Source: Melaminivora suipulveris (lineage in GTDB: Bacteria > Pseudomonadota > Gammaproteobacteria > Burkholderiales > Burkholderiaceae_C). Taken from it: 64,000 nt of DNA. Below, one piece after another: positions 54,101-63,492 of this stretch; positions within the stretch are counted from its first letter, which is position 1, and each line of letters begins with the position of its first letter. Where the stretch lies: NCBI RefSeq assembly GCF_003008575.1, contig NZ_CP027667.1, positions 124,001 to 188,000 on the forward strand. Direction: 5' to 3'. The position numbers were made by a program, and so were the translations under genes. The notes below the pieces were generated by a model. The model made no database searches and was not told where the DNA came from. It worked only from the letters and a program-made list of their open reading frames with translations.

Positions 54101-56125
54101 CATCACAGCGGCAAAACCGGCATGCGCCGGCAGATCCTCCAGCGCCACGGCCAGGCGGCGGCGCCAGTTGGGCTGCATGTCCTCGGTCGAGCCAGGCACG
54201 TTGACCTGCTCCAGCTGGCCCGTGGCGTCTTCCAGCTGCACGCCTGCCAGCCAGCACGGCGTGCGCGCGAGGTAACGGTGGACGGCAGCGGTCAGGGCCG
54301 GGTCGGCTTCGGGCTGCGACTGCGGGTCGAGCCTCGTCCCTTCAGGCAGCAGGCCCTGCTGCTCCAGCGCGTACAGCAGGCGCACGCGGTCCTGCGCGCG
54401 CTCCATCAGCGCGCGCGCGTGGGGTTCGCCCTCGGCCAGCCAGCCCAGGTCGCGCTGCACTTCGATGTCGCGCCCGGCCCAAAAGCCCCTCAGCGTGGGC
54501 AGGTCGTGCGTGCCGGCCACGGCGATCGCCTGCACCGGCCACTGCGCCGGCGGACGAAAGCTGGCGTCCTCCAGGCGTTCGAACAGCAGCGGCCGGTACG
54601 ACAGCAGCGCCTGGTCGGCCATGGCCTGGCGCATCTGCGCAGCGACGTTGCCCAGGTCTTCGCCGATGACCACGCAGCGCTGGCGATGGCTCTCCACGGC
54701 CAGCACGGCCAACAGCTCGGCCAACGGATAGCGCACGTAGGTGCCGCCCTCGGCGCTGGTCCAGAACAGGCGCATGAGGCCCATGACGTGGTCCAGCCGC
54801 ACGGCGCCGGCAGGGCGCATGGCGGCGGCCAACAGCTGGCGAAACGGCGCGAAATGCGCGCGCGCCAGCGCCGCTGGGTTGAGCGGCGGCAGGCCCCAGT
54901 CCTGGCCCTGGTTGTTGAGCGGATCGGGCGGGGCGCCCACGTGCATGCCGCGCGCATACAGGCCGCGCCCGCTCCAGCTCTCCGAGCCGCCTTCGCTGGC
55001 GCCCACCGCCAGGTCGCAGTACAGGCCCAGGGGCAGCGCCGCGCGGGCAGCGCGGCTGGCCTGCTCCAGCTGCTGGTGCGCGATCCACTGCAGCCACAGG
55101 CGCCAGCGCACGGCCTGGGCGTGCTCGCGGGCGAAGCGCGCGGCCGCCTCGCCATGCGGGTCTTGCAGCTCTTCGGGCCAGGCGGGCCAGCCCCAGACCG
55201 CCGGATCGCTGGCGTGCAGGTGCAGCTGGATGGCCTCGAACAGCGCATGCCGGCCCAGCGTCCGTGCGTGCTGGCGGGCAAAGAGCGCGAATTGCTCCCC
55301 TCGCGCGCTGGCGCCACCGGCCTCCTGGGTGCAAAAGTGCTGCCACAGCAAAACGAGCATTTCGTGCTTGGCGGCGGCCACGTCGGCATAGCGCACCTGT
55401 TCACTGGCGCGCAGGCCCTGCAGCCGCTGCTGGAAGGCGATGTCGGCGTGCAGCGCCTGCGCCGCCTCGCAGTGCAGAAACTCAGGCACGGCCGGCACGT
55501 CGATGAACAAGGTGTTGAGCGCCAGGCGGCTGCTGGGGCTGTACGGGCTGGCCAGCGCGGGCCGGTCCGGGTGCAGCGCGTGCAGCGGGCTCAGGCCGAC
55601 GAAGGACGCGCCTTGCCCGGCCGCCAGCGCCACCAGGGCCGGCAGGTCGCCAAAATCGCCCACGCCCCAGTTGCGCGCCGAGCGCAGCGCGTACAGCTGG
55701 CAGGTCACGCCCCACCAGCGCTCGTTCTCGCTCCACGCGGGCGGCAGCCAACAGCGTGCGGGCGCGGCAATGACCAGGCGCTCGTGCGCGCCCTGGCGCA
55801 GCAGGTAGTAGCCAACGGGAAGATCAGGCGGCAGGGCGGCGGCCGCGCCGCTGCCGCGCGCCAGCGCAGCGGCGGTCGGGCTATCGGCATCGAGCAGCTG
55901 CCAGGGCGCATCCTGCGGCAGCTGCGCCGTGACGGCCACGCCGGGCGTGGCGATCAGCGCCGGCGGCCGCTCCTGCGCGTCGGCCTGCTCGCCCATGGCG
56001 GCCAGGGCGCGCTCAAGGACGGCTGCGGCGACGGGGACAGTGACGCCCCAGAAGGAGGTGAATTCGGTCTCGATGCCGGCGCGCCGTGCGCGCTCGGACA
56101 ACTCTTGTGGGTCAGGATGGGTCAC
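51158..56125 (-). CDS. treY: Fused 4-alpha-glucanotransferase and maltooligosyltrehalose synthase (MalQ-TreY)
   Basis: One 1655-residue polypeptide holds two glucan enzymes. Residues about 1-690 are MalQ (GH77): nucleophile Asp near 441 in VRLDHVMGL, acid/base Glu near 487 in VIGEDLGNV and THDLPT near 541; it shuffles maltodextrin chain lengths. Residues about 700-1655 are TreY (GH13): PRATYRVQFHAG start, VDHPDGL near 1036, VVEKILADHEPLP near 1073 and STHDSKRSEDVRARL near 1313; it turns the reducing end of maltodextrin into a trehalosyl end. No stop or frameshift separates them. GTG 56125 overlaps the treZ stop (GTGA) and has AGGAG 8 bases upstream; ATG 56149 is a less likely start. Confidence 0.94.
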   Translation of the reverse strand: MTHPDPQELSERARRAGIETEFTSFWGVTVPVAAAVLERALAAMGEQADAQERPPALIATPGVAVTAQLPQDAPWQLLDADSPTAAALARGSGAAAALPPDLPVGYYLLRQGAHERLVIAAPARCWLPPAWSENERWWGVTCQLYALRSARNWGVGDFGDLPALVALAAGQGASFVGLSPLHALHPDRPALASPYSPSSRLALNTLFIDVPAVPEFLHCEAAQALHADIAFQQRLQGLRASEQVRYADVAAAKHEMLVLLWQHFCTQEAGGASARGEQFALFARQHARTLGRHALFEAIQLHLHASDPAVWGWPAWPEELQDPHGEAAARFAREHAQAVRWRLWLQWIAHQQLEQASRAARAALPLGLYCDLAVGASEGGSESWSGRGLYARGMHVGAPPDPLNNQGQDWGLPPLNPAALARAHFAPFRQLLAAAMRPAGAVRLDHVMGLMRLFWTSAEGGTYVRYPLAELLAVLAVESHRQRCVVIGEDLGNVAAQMRQAMADQALLSYRPLLFERLEDASFRPPAQWPVQAIAVAGTHDLPTLRGFWAGRDIEVQRDLGWLAEGEPHARALMERAQDRVRLLYALEQQGLLPEGTRLDPQSQPEADPALTAAVHRYLARTPCWLAGVQLEDATGQLEQVNVPGSTEDMQPNWRRRLAVALEDLPAHAGFAAVMQAMRAERAGPRRTVIDQPLPPLASADVPRATYRVQFHAGCTFADVARAVPYLQALGVSHLYSSPYLKAEAGSTHGYDMVDPTQLNPEVGSEAGHEALCAALAAHGMGQVLDIVPNHMGVASSANVWWDDVLQHGPASPHARSFDIDWHSAAEDWRARVLLPVLGDHFGRELEAGRLQLRFHDDTGQLRLHYWDRHWPLDARHTARVLRATPPPPGAPTGSDELAQLQSLLDALEALPPRTVQDEVQRAARVRDAALHRQRLATLFARHAWLREWMAGALALANGQPGEPASFDALGALLDAQAWRLASWRVAADDINYRRFFDINTLAAVRVEEPAVFEASHALVLRWLAEGKVGGLRVDHPDGLAQPAQYFQRLQRRHAELARAAGREAQALYVVVEKILADHEPLPQDWPVHGSTGYRFAALVNALFVDGAAQGAFDDAYAGFIGQASDFDQMQYECKRLIIKSAFAGDLNWLAHTLHRITRADRAASDYTLNQLRQALAEVAAHFPVYRAYVQPDGPASDADRQHIAWAVAAARRRMGTVEGGALTYLQSVLLGEAGSEPQARRDFVRRWQQFTAPVMAKAVEDTLFYRYVPLVSLNDVGAEPRRFGVSPAAFHQAQQYAARLLPHTMLASSTHDSKRSEDVRARLNVLSEMPQLWSETAQRLRAVARRFETEVDGEAAPRPNDLWALYQALVGVWPAQGAASDERAALQERIQQYMVKALREAKLQTNWLFPNEAYEAAVAGYIERALATDAFVATLQELVQTIAPPGFRNSLSQLALKLTAPGVPDIYQGCEQWSFALVDPDNRRPVDFAALAQDLEQVRTLYAHGRHPAPQDWQRLLDGVPPPQAKQLVTWRLLQLRRHLPEVFRDGSYVPLSLDGPASEHAVAFCRLHQGRAVAVVCARLVHGLAARGWQGTRLALPGGHPLLGQPQRWRDWLTGRELHAALDGLALHELISSSAAPATGLPFAVLVCEDTAP

Positions 56126-58002
56126 GCACGCCGCTCCTGCAGACTCCACAGGCCCGACCAGGCGGGCCAGGCGGCACCGGGCGAAGAGGGCGGGGCCGAA
56201 GCACGGCGCCCAGGCGTGGGCGGCCAGCCGTGGCTGAAAACCACGGCGGCATGCGCGTCGTCCACGCCCGCCAGGGCTTCTGGCGCAGCCACCAGTGCCA
56301 CCTCGCCGAGATTGGCGCGCAGCACCAGTTCCTGGCCATCCCTATAGAGCCAGCGCGCCAGCATGCCCGCATCGCCCACCAGCTGCGCCACGTGGCCGCG
56401 CGGCAGCAGCTGGGCGTGGCGCGGCGCGATCCACCGCGCACGCGCGGCCAGCGCGCTGCGCACCAACGCGCGGCGTGCGTGGCCCGAGGGGGACTCGGCC
56501 TGCGCCCAGTCCAGCCGGCTGGAATGCATGCTGCACACGTCGCAGGGGTCGGGCGGCGCGGACCAGCCGTGCGCGGCGCCTTCCTGGGCCGCGTGGTTGA
56601 AGTCGCGCTGGCGCCCGGTGCGCACGGCTTCGGCCAACTCGCCCTGCCAATTGGCAAAGTACAGGAACGGCGTGCTGGCGGCGAATTCATCGCCCATGAA
56701 GACCAGTGGAATGGCCGGCGTCAGCAGAGACAGCAGCAACGCGGTCTCCAGCGCCTGCGGTCCGATGAGCTGGCCCAGCCGTTCGCCGAAAGCGCGGTTG
56801 CCCACCTGGTCGTGGTTGCCGATGAAGTTGACCATGGCCCCCAGCGGCTGCGCTTCGGACTCGGTGCGCGCCATGCTGGGCGGGTCCTTGCGGTCCACGT
56901 GGGCGAACACATAGCCGTGCGACAGCGAGCGCGCCAGATAGGCCAGGGGCTGGTCGCGATAGTCGTGGTAGTAGCTGGTGGCCTCGCCGGTCAGCAGCAC
57001 GCGCAAGGCGTGGTGGAAGTCATCGTTCCACTGCCCGTCAAAGCGCCCCGGCAGGGGCGTGGCGGTCAGGCGCTCGCCTTGCTTGTGCTCGTTTTCCAGC
57101 ACCAGGTGCACGTGGCGCGGGCCCGCTGCCGCGCGCACGCGCTGCGACAGCTCCTGTAGCACATGCACCTTGCTGTCGTCGATGATGGTGTGCACCGCGT
57201 CCAGGCGCAGGCCGTCCAGGCGGTATTCCTCGATCCAGTACAGCGCGTTGTGGATGAAGAACTCCCGCACCGGGCGCGCCTGCGCGTCGTCGAAATTGAT
57301 GGCGTGCCCCCAGGGGCTGTGGTGCGTGGTCGAGAGGAATTGCGGCGCGTAAAGGCCCAGGTAGTTGCCGTCCGGGCCGAAGTGGTTGTAGACCACGTCC
57401 AGCACCACCATCAGGCCCAGGCCGTGCGCGGCGTCGATCAGGCGCTTGAAGTCCTCCGGCGTGCCATAGGCCGGGTGCGGCGCGAAAGGCAGCACACCGT
57501 CATAGCCCCAGCCCCAGGCGCCGCTGAAGGTGGCCACCGGCATGAGCTCGATGGCCGTGAAGCCGAGCTCCCGCAGGTAGGGCAGGCGCTCGATGGCGGC
57601 CGTGAACGTGCCCTGCGGCGTGAAGGTGCCCAGGTGCAACTCGTACAGGACCACCTCGTTCCATGGCCGCCCGTGCTGCACGTGGCGCCAGTCATGGGCC
57701 AGCGGGTCGACCACTTCGCTGGCGCCATGCGGCCCATCCGGGTTGCTGCGCGAGGCCGGATCGGGCACGGCTGCGCCATCGACGAGCCATTGGTAGCGGG
57801 TGCCGGCGCGCGCGCTGGGAACGTGGCAGTGCCACCAACCGTCGCTCGGCTGCTGCCCGGCCGGGGTTTCGTGCCAGCCGCCTGCCGGCGCATCGGCGTG
57901 GCGCAGTCGAACCTGGCGCGCCGCCGGCGCCCACAGGGCAAAGCTCGCGCCCTTCTCGCCTTGCACCGTGGCGCCAAAGGGCATGGCGTGGCGGCACCTC
58001 AT
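56122..58002 (-). CDS. treZ: Maltooligosyltrehalose trehalohydrolase
   Basis: TreZ (626 residues, GH13) releases trehalose from the maltooligosyl-trehalose made by TreY. An N-terminal carbohydrate-binding beta domain (GASFALWAPAARQVRL) precedes the barrel: LDVVYNHFGPDGN, the nucleophile region GLRLDAVHTI, the acid/base VLENEHK and FIGNHDQVGNR. ATG 58002 overlaps the glgX stop as ATGA. The C-terminal beta-sheet domain is complete and the stop overlaps the start of malQ-treY. Confidence 0.95.
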   Translation of the reverse strand: MRCRHAMPFGATVQGEKGASFALWAPAARQVRLRHADAPAGGWHETPAGQQPSDGWWHCHVPSARAGTRYQWLVDGAAVPDPASRSNPDGPHGASEVVDPLAHDWRHVQHGRPWNEVVLYELHLGTFTPQGTFTAAIERLPYLRELGFTAIELMPVATFSGAWGWGYDGVLPFAPHPAYGTPEDFKRLIDAAHGLGLMVVLDVVYNHFGPDGNYLGLYAPQFLSTTHHSPWGHAINFDDAQARPVREFFIHNALYWIEEYRLDGLRLDAVHTIIDDSKVHVLQELSQRVRAAAGPRHVHLVLENEHKQGERLTATPLPGRFDGQWNDDFHHALRVLLTGEATSYYHDYRDQPLAYLARSLSHGYVFAHVDRKDPPSMARTESEAQPLGAMVNFIGNHDQVGNRAFGERLGQLIGPQALETALLLSLLTPAIPLVFMGDEFAASTPFLYFANWQGELAEAVRTGRQRDFNHAAQEGAAHGWSAPPDPCDVCSMHSSRLDWAQAESPSGHARRALVRSALAARARWIAPRHAQLLPRGHVAQLVGDAGMLARWLYRDGQELVLRANLGEVALVAAPEALAGVDDAHAAVVFSHGWPPTPGRRASAPPSSPGAAWPAWSGLWSLQERRA

Positions 58003-60176
58003 GCCTGGCTCTCGCTGCTGCGGGCCAGGGCTTGCCCCGTCAACACCACCATGGAGTGCGCAAGCAGACTGACCTGCTCGCCAGCGGCCACCCGCCGCGC
58101 GGCGTCTGGCGCCAGCACCTGCGCCTCACGCGTGTCGATGCGCAGGTGCCAGCAGCCGGGTGTGCCGTCCTGCTGCGGCAGGGTGAAGGTCGCCTCGTTG
58201 GGCGTGGCGTTGAAAAGCAGCATCAGCGATTGCCCGCTTCTGGCCTGCATCACGGCGCAGACGCAGCGCACCAGCGGATCGTCCCACTCCTGCACGCTCA
58301 TGGGCAGCCCCCAGACGCTGAACCAGCGCACGGCGGCGCACTGCGCGCGCTCGTCGTGCTCGTGCGGCCAGTGCGCCGGGCGGACCACAGGCAGCGCGCG
58401 GCGCAGCGACAGCAGCGCCTGCACATAGCTTTGCAGCGCGCGTCCGGCCCCGCTGCCCGCCAGCGTCCAGTCGTGCCAGGTCAGCGCGCTGTCCTGGCAG
58501 TAGCCGTTGTTATTGCCGTGCTGTGTGCGGCCGAACTCGTCGCCGCCCAGCAGCAGCGGCGTGCCGTGCGACAGCAGCAGCGTGGTGAGCAGGTTGCGCA
58601 CCTGGCGCGCGCGCAGCGCCAGGATGGCGGCCTCCTGCGTCGGGCCTTCCGCGCCGCAGTTCCAGCTGCGGTTGTCGTCGATGCCGTCGCGGTTGTCCTC
58701 GCCGTTGGCTTCGTTGCGCTTGGCCTCGTAGCTCACCAGATCGGCCAGCGTGAAGCCGTCGTGCACCGTGACCAGGTTGACGCTGGCCGTGGGCGGGCGC
58801 CCGCTGGGCTCGTAGAGATCGCGCGAGCCGCACAGCGCGGCGGCCAACTGCGGCAGGCTGCCGTCGCTGCTGCGCCAGTAGTCGCGCACGGCGTCGCGGT
58901 ATCGGCCGTTCCACTCCTGCCAGCCGACCGGGAAATGGCCGACCTGGTAGCCGTACGGACCCAAGTCCCACGGCTCGGCGATCAGCTTGACGCGCGACAG
59001 CACCGGGTCCTGATGCAGCGCGGCGAAGAACTGCGCGCGCACTGTATAGGCACCAGCCTCGTCGCGGCCGAGCGCACTGGCCAGGTCAAAGCGAAAGCCG
59101 TCCACGTGCATTTCGGTCACCCAGTAACGCAGGCTGTCGGCGATCAGGCGCAGCGCCGGCGGGCTGCTGGCGTCCACCGTGTTGCCCACGCCGCCAAAGT
59201 CCACGTAATGCCGCCGCTCCTGGGCCAGGCGGTAATACCCAGGGTTGTCGATGCCCTTGAGGCTCAGGGTGGGCCCGAGGTGATTGCCCTCGCCGGTGTG
59301 GTTGTAGACCACGTCCAGGATGACCTCCAGCCCGGCGCGGTGCAGCGCGCGCACCATGGCCTTGAATTCATCCACGCCGCCGTCCCCGCCCACGCAGTAG
59401 CGCGGCTCGGGCGCGAAGAAGGCCACGGTGTTGTAGCCCCAGTAATTGACCAGGCCGCGGTCGACCAGGTATTGGTCGTCGATGAAGGCCTGCACGGGCA
59501 GCAGTTCGACGCTGGTCACGCCCAGGGTTTTGAGATGGGCGATGGCGGCCCCATGAGCCAGGCCGGCGTAGGTGCCGCGCAGCTCCTCGGGCACGCCCGG
59601 CATCGAGCGCGTGAAGCCCTTGACGTGTACCTCGTAGAGAACCGTGTCCTCGGGCGGCACGCGCGGCGGCGCATCGCCCTGCCAGTCGAAACGCGTCTGC
59701 GCCACGCGGCATTTCGGCGCGTGCGGGCCGTTGTCCACGCTGCTGACCTGGGCGTCTTCGTCGTCCTGGCCCAGCTCGTAACCAAACTGCCCGGCGTTGC
59801 CGCGCACCGGGCGGTCCAGCGCCAACGCGCACGGGTCCAGCAGCAGCTTGGCGGGATTGCAGCGCAGGCCCTGCTCGGGGTCATAAGGACCCTGCACGCG
59901 CAGGCCGTATCTCTGGCCGGCCTTGAGGCCGCGCACGTGGCCGTGCCAGACGCCGTGCGTGCACCCCGGCAGGGCGATACGCGCGCGCTCGCGGTCGTGT
60001 TCGTCGTACAGGCAGACCTCGACGCGCGTGGCGACGCTGGAGTACACGGCGAAATTGACGCCACCGTGCTCAACCGTCGCGCCCAGCGGCCAGGCGCGGC
60101 CGTGCGTGACGTGCGGGTGCAACCGGCGCGGGCGCGGCGCCACCAAGGCCGGGATATGCGCAACGTCGGCTCTCAT
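57999..60176 (-). CDS. glgX: Glycogen debranching enzyme GlgX
   Basis: GlgX (725 residues, GH13_11 isoamylase type) hydrolyses alpha-1,6 branches in glycogen, supplying linear chains for TreY and MalQ. The N-terminal CBM48-like domain has [16 protein letters not shown]; the barrel has [26 protein letters not shown] with the nucleophile Asp, [16 protein letters not shown] with the acid/base Glu, and [16 protein letters not shown]. Open frame extends into glgC but ATG 60176 overlaps the glgC stop as ATGA and fixes the start. Confidence 0.96.
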   Translation of the reverse strand: MRADVAHIPALVAPRPRRLHPHVTHGRAWPLGATVEHGGVNFAVYSSVATRVEVCLYDEHDRERARIALPGCTHGVWHGHVRGLKAGQRYGLRVQGPYDPEQGLRCNPAKLLLDPCALALDRPVRGNAGQFGYELGQDDEDAQVSSVDNGPHAPKCRVAQTRFDWQGDAPPRVPPEDTVLYEVHVKGFTRSMPGVPEELRGTYAGLAHGAAIAHLKTLGVTSVELLPVQAFIDDQYLVDRGLVNYWGYNTVAFFAPEPRYCVGGDGGVDEFKAMVRALHRAGLEVILDVVYNHTGEGNHLGPTLSLKGIDNPGYYRLAQERRHYVDFGGVGNTVDASSPPALRLIADSLRYWVTEMHVDGFRFDLASALGRDEAGAYTVRAQFFAALHQDPVLSRVKLIAEPWDLGPYGYQVGHFPVGWQEWNGRYRDAVRDYWRSSDGSLPQLAAALCGSRDLYEPSGRPPTASVNLVTVHDGFTLADLVSYEAKRNEANGEDNRDGIDDNRSWNCGAEGPTQEAAILALRARQVRNLLTTLLLSHGTPLLLGGDEFGRTQHGNNNGYCQDSALTWHDWTLAGSGAGRALQSYVQALLSLRRALPVVRPAHWPHEHDERAQCAAVRWFSVWGLPMSVQEWDDPLVRCVCAVMQARSGQSLMLLFNATPNEATFTLPQQDGTPGCWHLRIDTREAQVLAPDAARRVAAGEQVSLLAHSMVVLTGQALARSSESQA

Positions 60177-61468
60177 GCGTTGGCCCAGCGGCTCGCGCCT
60201 GCGGCGGGCAGGGCAGGGCGGCGCGTGGCCAGCGGCGTGGGCGACAGCTGCTGCAGCGGCGGAAAGTAGCCGCGCGGCACCACCACGATGCCGCTGTCCG
60301 TGACGTGAAAGCGCTGGCGATCGGTGGCCGGGTCCAGCCCGATGCGTTCGCCGGGCGGGATGTCGTTGTCCTGATCGATGATGGCGCGGCGCACCTGCGC
60401 GCCCTGGCCGATGCGCGAGCGTTCCATGATGATGCAGTGCGACAGCTGCGCGTCGCGCTCTACCGTGACGCTGCGCCTGAGCATGGCGTGATCCAGCCGC
60501 GCGCCGTCGACGATGGAGCCCGAGCCGACTACCGAGCGGTGGATGATGCCGTTTTCGATCTGCGCCGACTCGGCCTGGTCCGGGCTGGCGTAGATGGGCC
60601 ACTGGCGGTTGGTCATGCGAAAACGCGGCGTGGCGCCCAGGGTGTCGAAGTGCGCCTGGAAGTAGGCGTCGATGGTGCCCACGTCGCGCCAGTAGCCGTG
60701 TTCTTCGTAGGGCGCGGCGCCGGGGATCTCGTTGGTCGCGAAGTCGTAGGCCAGCAGGCGGTGCGACTGCAGCATGGACGGCAGGATGTCGCGGCCAAAG
60801 TCGTTTTGGCCCTGCGCCTTGGCGCGCTTGAGCGCGTCGAGCAGCATATCGGCGTTGAACAGGTAATTGCCCATGGAGGCCAGCGCGTGCGTGCTGCTGC
60901 CCGGCATGGGCTGGGCGGTGGCGGGCTTTTCCATGAACTGCGTGATGCGACCGCCCCCGTCGGTTTGCACGATGCCGAACTGGTTGCACTCGGCCAGACG
61001 CACCGGCAGCGTCGCCACGCTCACGTGCGCGTCATGCGCCTGGTGAAATTCCAGCATCTGCCGCACGTCCATGCGGTAGATATGGTCGGCGCCGAACACC
61101 GCCACGATGTCGGGGCGGAACTCCTCGATCAGGTGGATGTTCTGAAACACCGCGTCGGCCGTGCCCTGGAACCACTCGGGGCCGTTTTGCATCTGCGGCG
61201 GCACCACGGTGACGAAGTGCTGGGGAATGAAGCGCGTCATGGTCCAGGACTGGCGGATGTGTTCGATCAGCGACTGCGACTTGTACTGCACCAGCAGGTA
61301 GATCGAGTAGATCTCGGAGTTGACCAGGTTGGACAACACGAAATCGACGATGCGGTGCTTGCCATTGAAAGGTACGGCAGGCTTGCAGCGCTCGGCCGTG
61401 AGGGGGTGCAGGCGGGACCCTTCGCCGCCGGCCATGACGAAGGCAAGGACGTTTTTGGTGCGGGGCAT
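60173..61468 (-). CDS. glgC: Glucose-1-phosphate adenylyltransferase
   Basis: GlgC (431 residues) makes ADP-glucose from glucose-1-phosphate and ATP, the committed step of glycogen synthesis. The nucleotidyl-transfer motif [14 protein letters not shown], the KPAVPF loop, WFQGTADAV, the [10 protein letters not shown] aspartate and the FMEKPA substrate lysine segment are present; the C-terminal left-handed beta-helix (about 300-400) carries the allosteric site. The first catalytic loop retains the arginine and lysine used for ATP. GGAG lies 6 bases before the ATG. The gene follows glgB by 30 bases. Confidence 0.97.
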   Translation of the reverse strand: MPRTKNVLAFVMAGGEGSRLHPLTAERCKPAVPFNGKHRIVDFVLSNLVNSEIYSIYLLVQYKSQSLIEHIRQSWTMTRFIPQHFVTVVPPQMQNGPEWFQGTADAVFQNIHLIEEFRPDIVAVFGADHIYRMDVRQMLEFHQAHDAHVSVATLPVRLAECNQFGIVQTDGGGRITQFMEKPATAQPMPGSSTHALASMGNYLFNADMLLDALKRAKAQGQNDFGRDILPSMLQSHRLLAYDFATNEIPGAAPYEEHGYWRDVGTIDAYFQAHFDTLGATPRFRMTNRQWPIYASPDQAESAQIENGIIHRSVVGSGSIVDGARLDHAMLRRSVTVERDAQLSHCIIMERSRIGQGAQVRRAIIDQDNDIPPGERIGLDPATDRQRFHVTDSGIVVVPRGYFPPLQQLSPTPLATRRPALPAAGASRWANA

Positions 61469-61498
61469 GACAGTCTCCGTGAGAAAAGGCGGGGTGGA

Positions 61499-63376
61499 TC
61501 AGTTGCCGGCGTCCGCGTGGCACAGCACGAGGGCGCACAGGGGGGGAAGGGCGAGCTGGGCGCTGGCAGGCATGTGCGCCAGCGGCTGGCGCTGGGCCTC
61601 GACGCCGCCCAGGTTGCCCATGCCGCTGCCGCCATAGATGGCTGCGTCGCCATTGAGGATCTCGCGCCAGCGGCCGGCCAGCGGCAGGCCCACGCGCAGG
61701 CGAGGCACCGGCTCGGGCGTGAAGTTGCACAGCACCAGGACGCTTTCGCCCGCGCCGTGGCGCAGGAAGGCCAGCACCGTGGGGTGGTGTCCCTCCAGCG
61801 GTGCCCACTCGAAGCCGGCGGATTCGAAGTCGCGCGCGTGCAGGGCGGGGTGCTCGCGCAGCGCCCGGTTCAGGTCCCTCACCCAGCGCGCCACGCCTGC
61901 GTGCAGGGGCCGCTGCCACAACTGCCAGTCCAGCGCGCGTTCGTGGTGCCATTCGCGCTCCTGGCCGAACTCGCCGCCCATGAACAGCAGCTTCTTGCCC
62001 GGATGCGCCCACATGTAGCCGTACAACAGGCGCAGGCCCGCAAAGCGCTGCCACTCGTCGCCCGGCTGGCGCGCCAGCAGGCTGCCCTTGCCATACACCA
62101 CCTCGTCGTGGGACAGGGCCAGCACGAAGTTTTCGTTGAACGCGTAGGCGGCGGAAAAGCGAATCTCGCCCTCGTGCCATCGGCGGTGGATGTGCGGTCG
62201 CTCGAAGTAGCGCAGGGTGTCGTTCATCCAGCCCATGTTCCACTTCATGCCAAAACCCAGGCCGCCGCTGTGTACCGGGCGGCTGACGCCCGCCCAGGCG
62301 GTGGATTCCTCGGCGATCATGTGCACGTCGGGAAACGCCGCGTACACGGCGCGGTTGAGCTGCTGCAGGAACTGCACCGCTTCCCAGTTCTCGTGCCCGC
62401 CCTGCTCGTTGGCCAGCCACTCTCCGGCCGAGCGGGCAAAGTCCAGGTACAGCATGGACGACACGGCATCTACCCGCACGGCGTCGAAATGGTAGTAGGC
62501 CAGCCAGAACAGCACGTTGCCCACGAGAAAGTCGCGCACCTCGTAGCGGCTGTAGTTGAAGATCAGACTGTTCCACTGCGGGTGAAAACCGCGCCGCGGG
62601 TCCTCATGCTCGTACAGCGCCGTACCGTCGAAACGCGCCAGGGCGTGGCTGTCGGACGGAAAGTGCGAGCCCACCCAGTCGAAGATCACGCCGATGCCGT
62701 GCTGGTGCAGCGTGTCCACCAACTGCATCAGCTCTTGCGGCGTGCCGTAGCGCGAGGTGGGGGCGTAGTAGCCGCTGGTCTGGTAACCCCAGGAGCCGTA
62801 GAAAGGGTGCTCGGCGAGCGGCATCAGCTCCACGTGGGTGAAGCCCAGCGCCTGGCAATGCGCCGCCAGGCGCTGGCCAATCTCCGCGTAGCCCAGGAAA
62901 TGCCCGTCCTCGCGCCGCTGCCACGAGCCCAGGTGCACCTCGTAGACAGACATGGGCTGGTCCAGTGCCTGGCGCCGGCCCCGCTCAGCCATCCAGGCGG
63001 CGTCGCCCCAGGCGTAGTCCAGCGCCCAGACCTGCGAGGCGTTGCCCGGCGCGGGCTCACTGCGCGTGGCGTAGGGGTCGGCTTTGTCGACCTCGTTGCC
63101 GTGCTGGTCGCGCACGCGGTATTTGTACAGATCTCCGTGGCGCGCCTGCGGCACGTGCAGCCGCCAGCGGCCGCTGCCGTCGCCCTCGCGCTGCATGGGC
63201 TGCGGCTGCCAGCCGTTGAAGCTGCCGATCAGGCAGACCTGCCCGGCATTGGGCGCCCACACGGAAAAACGCACGCCTGCATCGTCGATGTGCGCGCCCT
63301 GGGTGCGAAACGGCCCATAGTGCTGCGGCAGCGCGCGCAGCGCTGTTGGAAGGGTGGTGGCAGGTGGGGAATACAT
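61499..63376 (-). CDS. glgB: 1,4-alpha-glucan branching enzyme
   Basis: GlgB (625 residues, GH13_9) forms alpha-1,6 branches. It has one N-terminal CBM48 domain (about 20-115, VRFSVWAPNAGQVCLIGSFN), lacks the second N-terminal module seen in the longest forms, and has the catalytic barrel with the nucleophile Asp in VRVDAVSSMLYLD, acid/base Glu in MIAEESTAW and LSHDEVVYGKGSL. It is the first gene of the glgB-glgC-glgX-treZ-malQ/treY-glgA operon. The 116 bases upstream should hold the operon promoter but no clear box is seen. A GAAGG just before the ATG is poorly spaced. Confidence 0.95.
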   Translation of the reverse strand: MYSPPATTLPTALRALPQHYGPFRTQGAHIDDAGVRFSVWAPNAGQVCLIGSFNGWQPQPMQREGDGSGRWRLHVPQARHGDLYKYRVRDQHGNEVDKADPYATRSEPAPGNASQVWALDYAWGDAAWMAERGRRQALDQPMSVYEVHLGSWQRREDGHFLGYAEIGQRLAAHCQALGFTHVELMPLAEHPFYGSWGYQTSGYYAPTSRYGTPQELMQLVDTLHQHGIGVIFDWVGSHFPSDSHALARFDGTALYEHEDPRRGFHPQWNSLIFNYSRYEVRDFLVGNVLFWLAYYHFDAVRVDAVSSMLYLDFARSAGEWLANEQGGHENWEAVQFLQQLNRAVYAAFPDVHMIAEESTAWAGVSRPVHSGGLGFGMKWNMGWMNDTLRYFERPHIHRRWHEGEIRFSAAYAFNENFVLALSHDEVVYGKGSLLARQPGDEWQRFAGLRLLYGYMWAHPGKKLLFMGGEFGQEREWHHERALDWQLWQRPLHAGVARWVRDLNRALREHPALHARDFESAGFEWAPLEGHHPTVLAFLRHGAGESVLVLCNFTPEPVPRLRVGLPLAGRWREILNGDAAIYGGSGMGNLGGVEAQRQPLAHMPASAQLALPPLCALVLCHADAGN

Positions 63377-63492
63377 GGCCTTCGCGTCCGCAAAGCCATG
63401 CTCTGCTGCGCTGCACCACGATCGTGCAGGAAGGACCGAACGGCCACTGTCAGCGCCAGCCTACGCGGCAGCAAAAAGGCCGCAAACGGCGC

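Noticed and set aside
63411..63440. Palindrome CACGATCGTG in the glgB upstream region
   Set aside because: Short and isolated; without a second copy or a known regulator nearby it cannot be called an operator.
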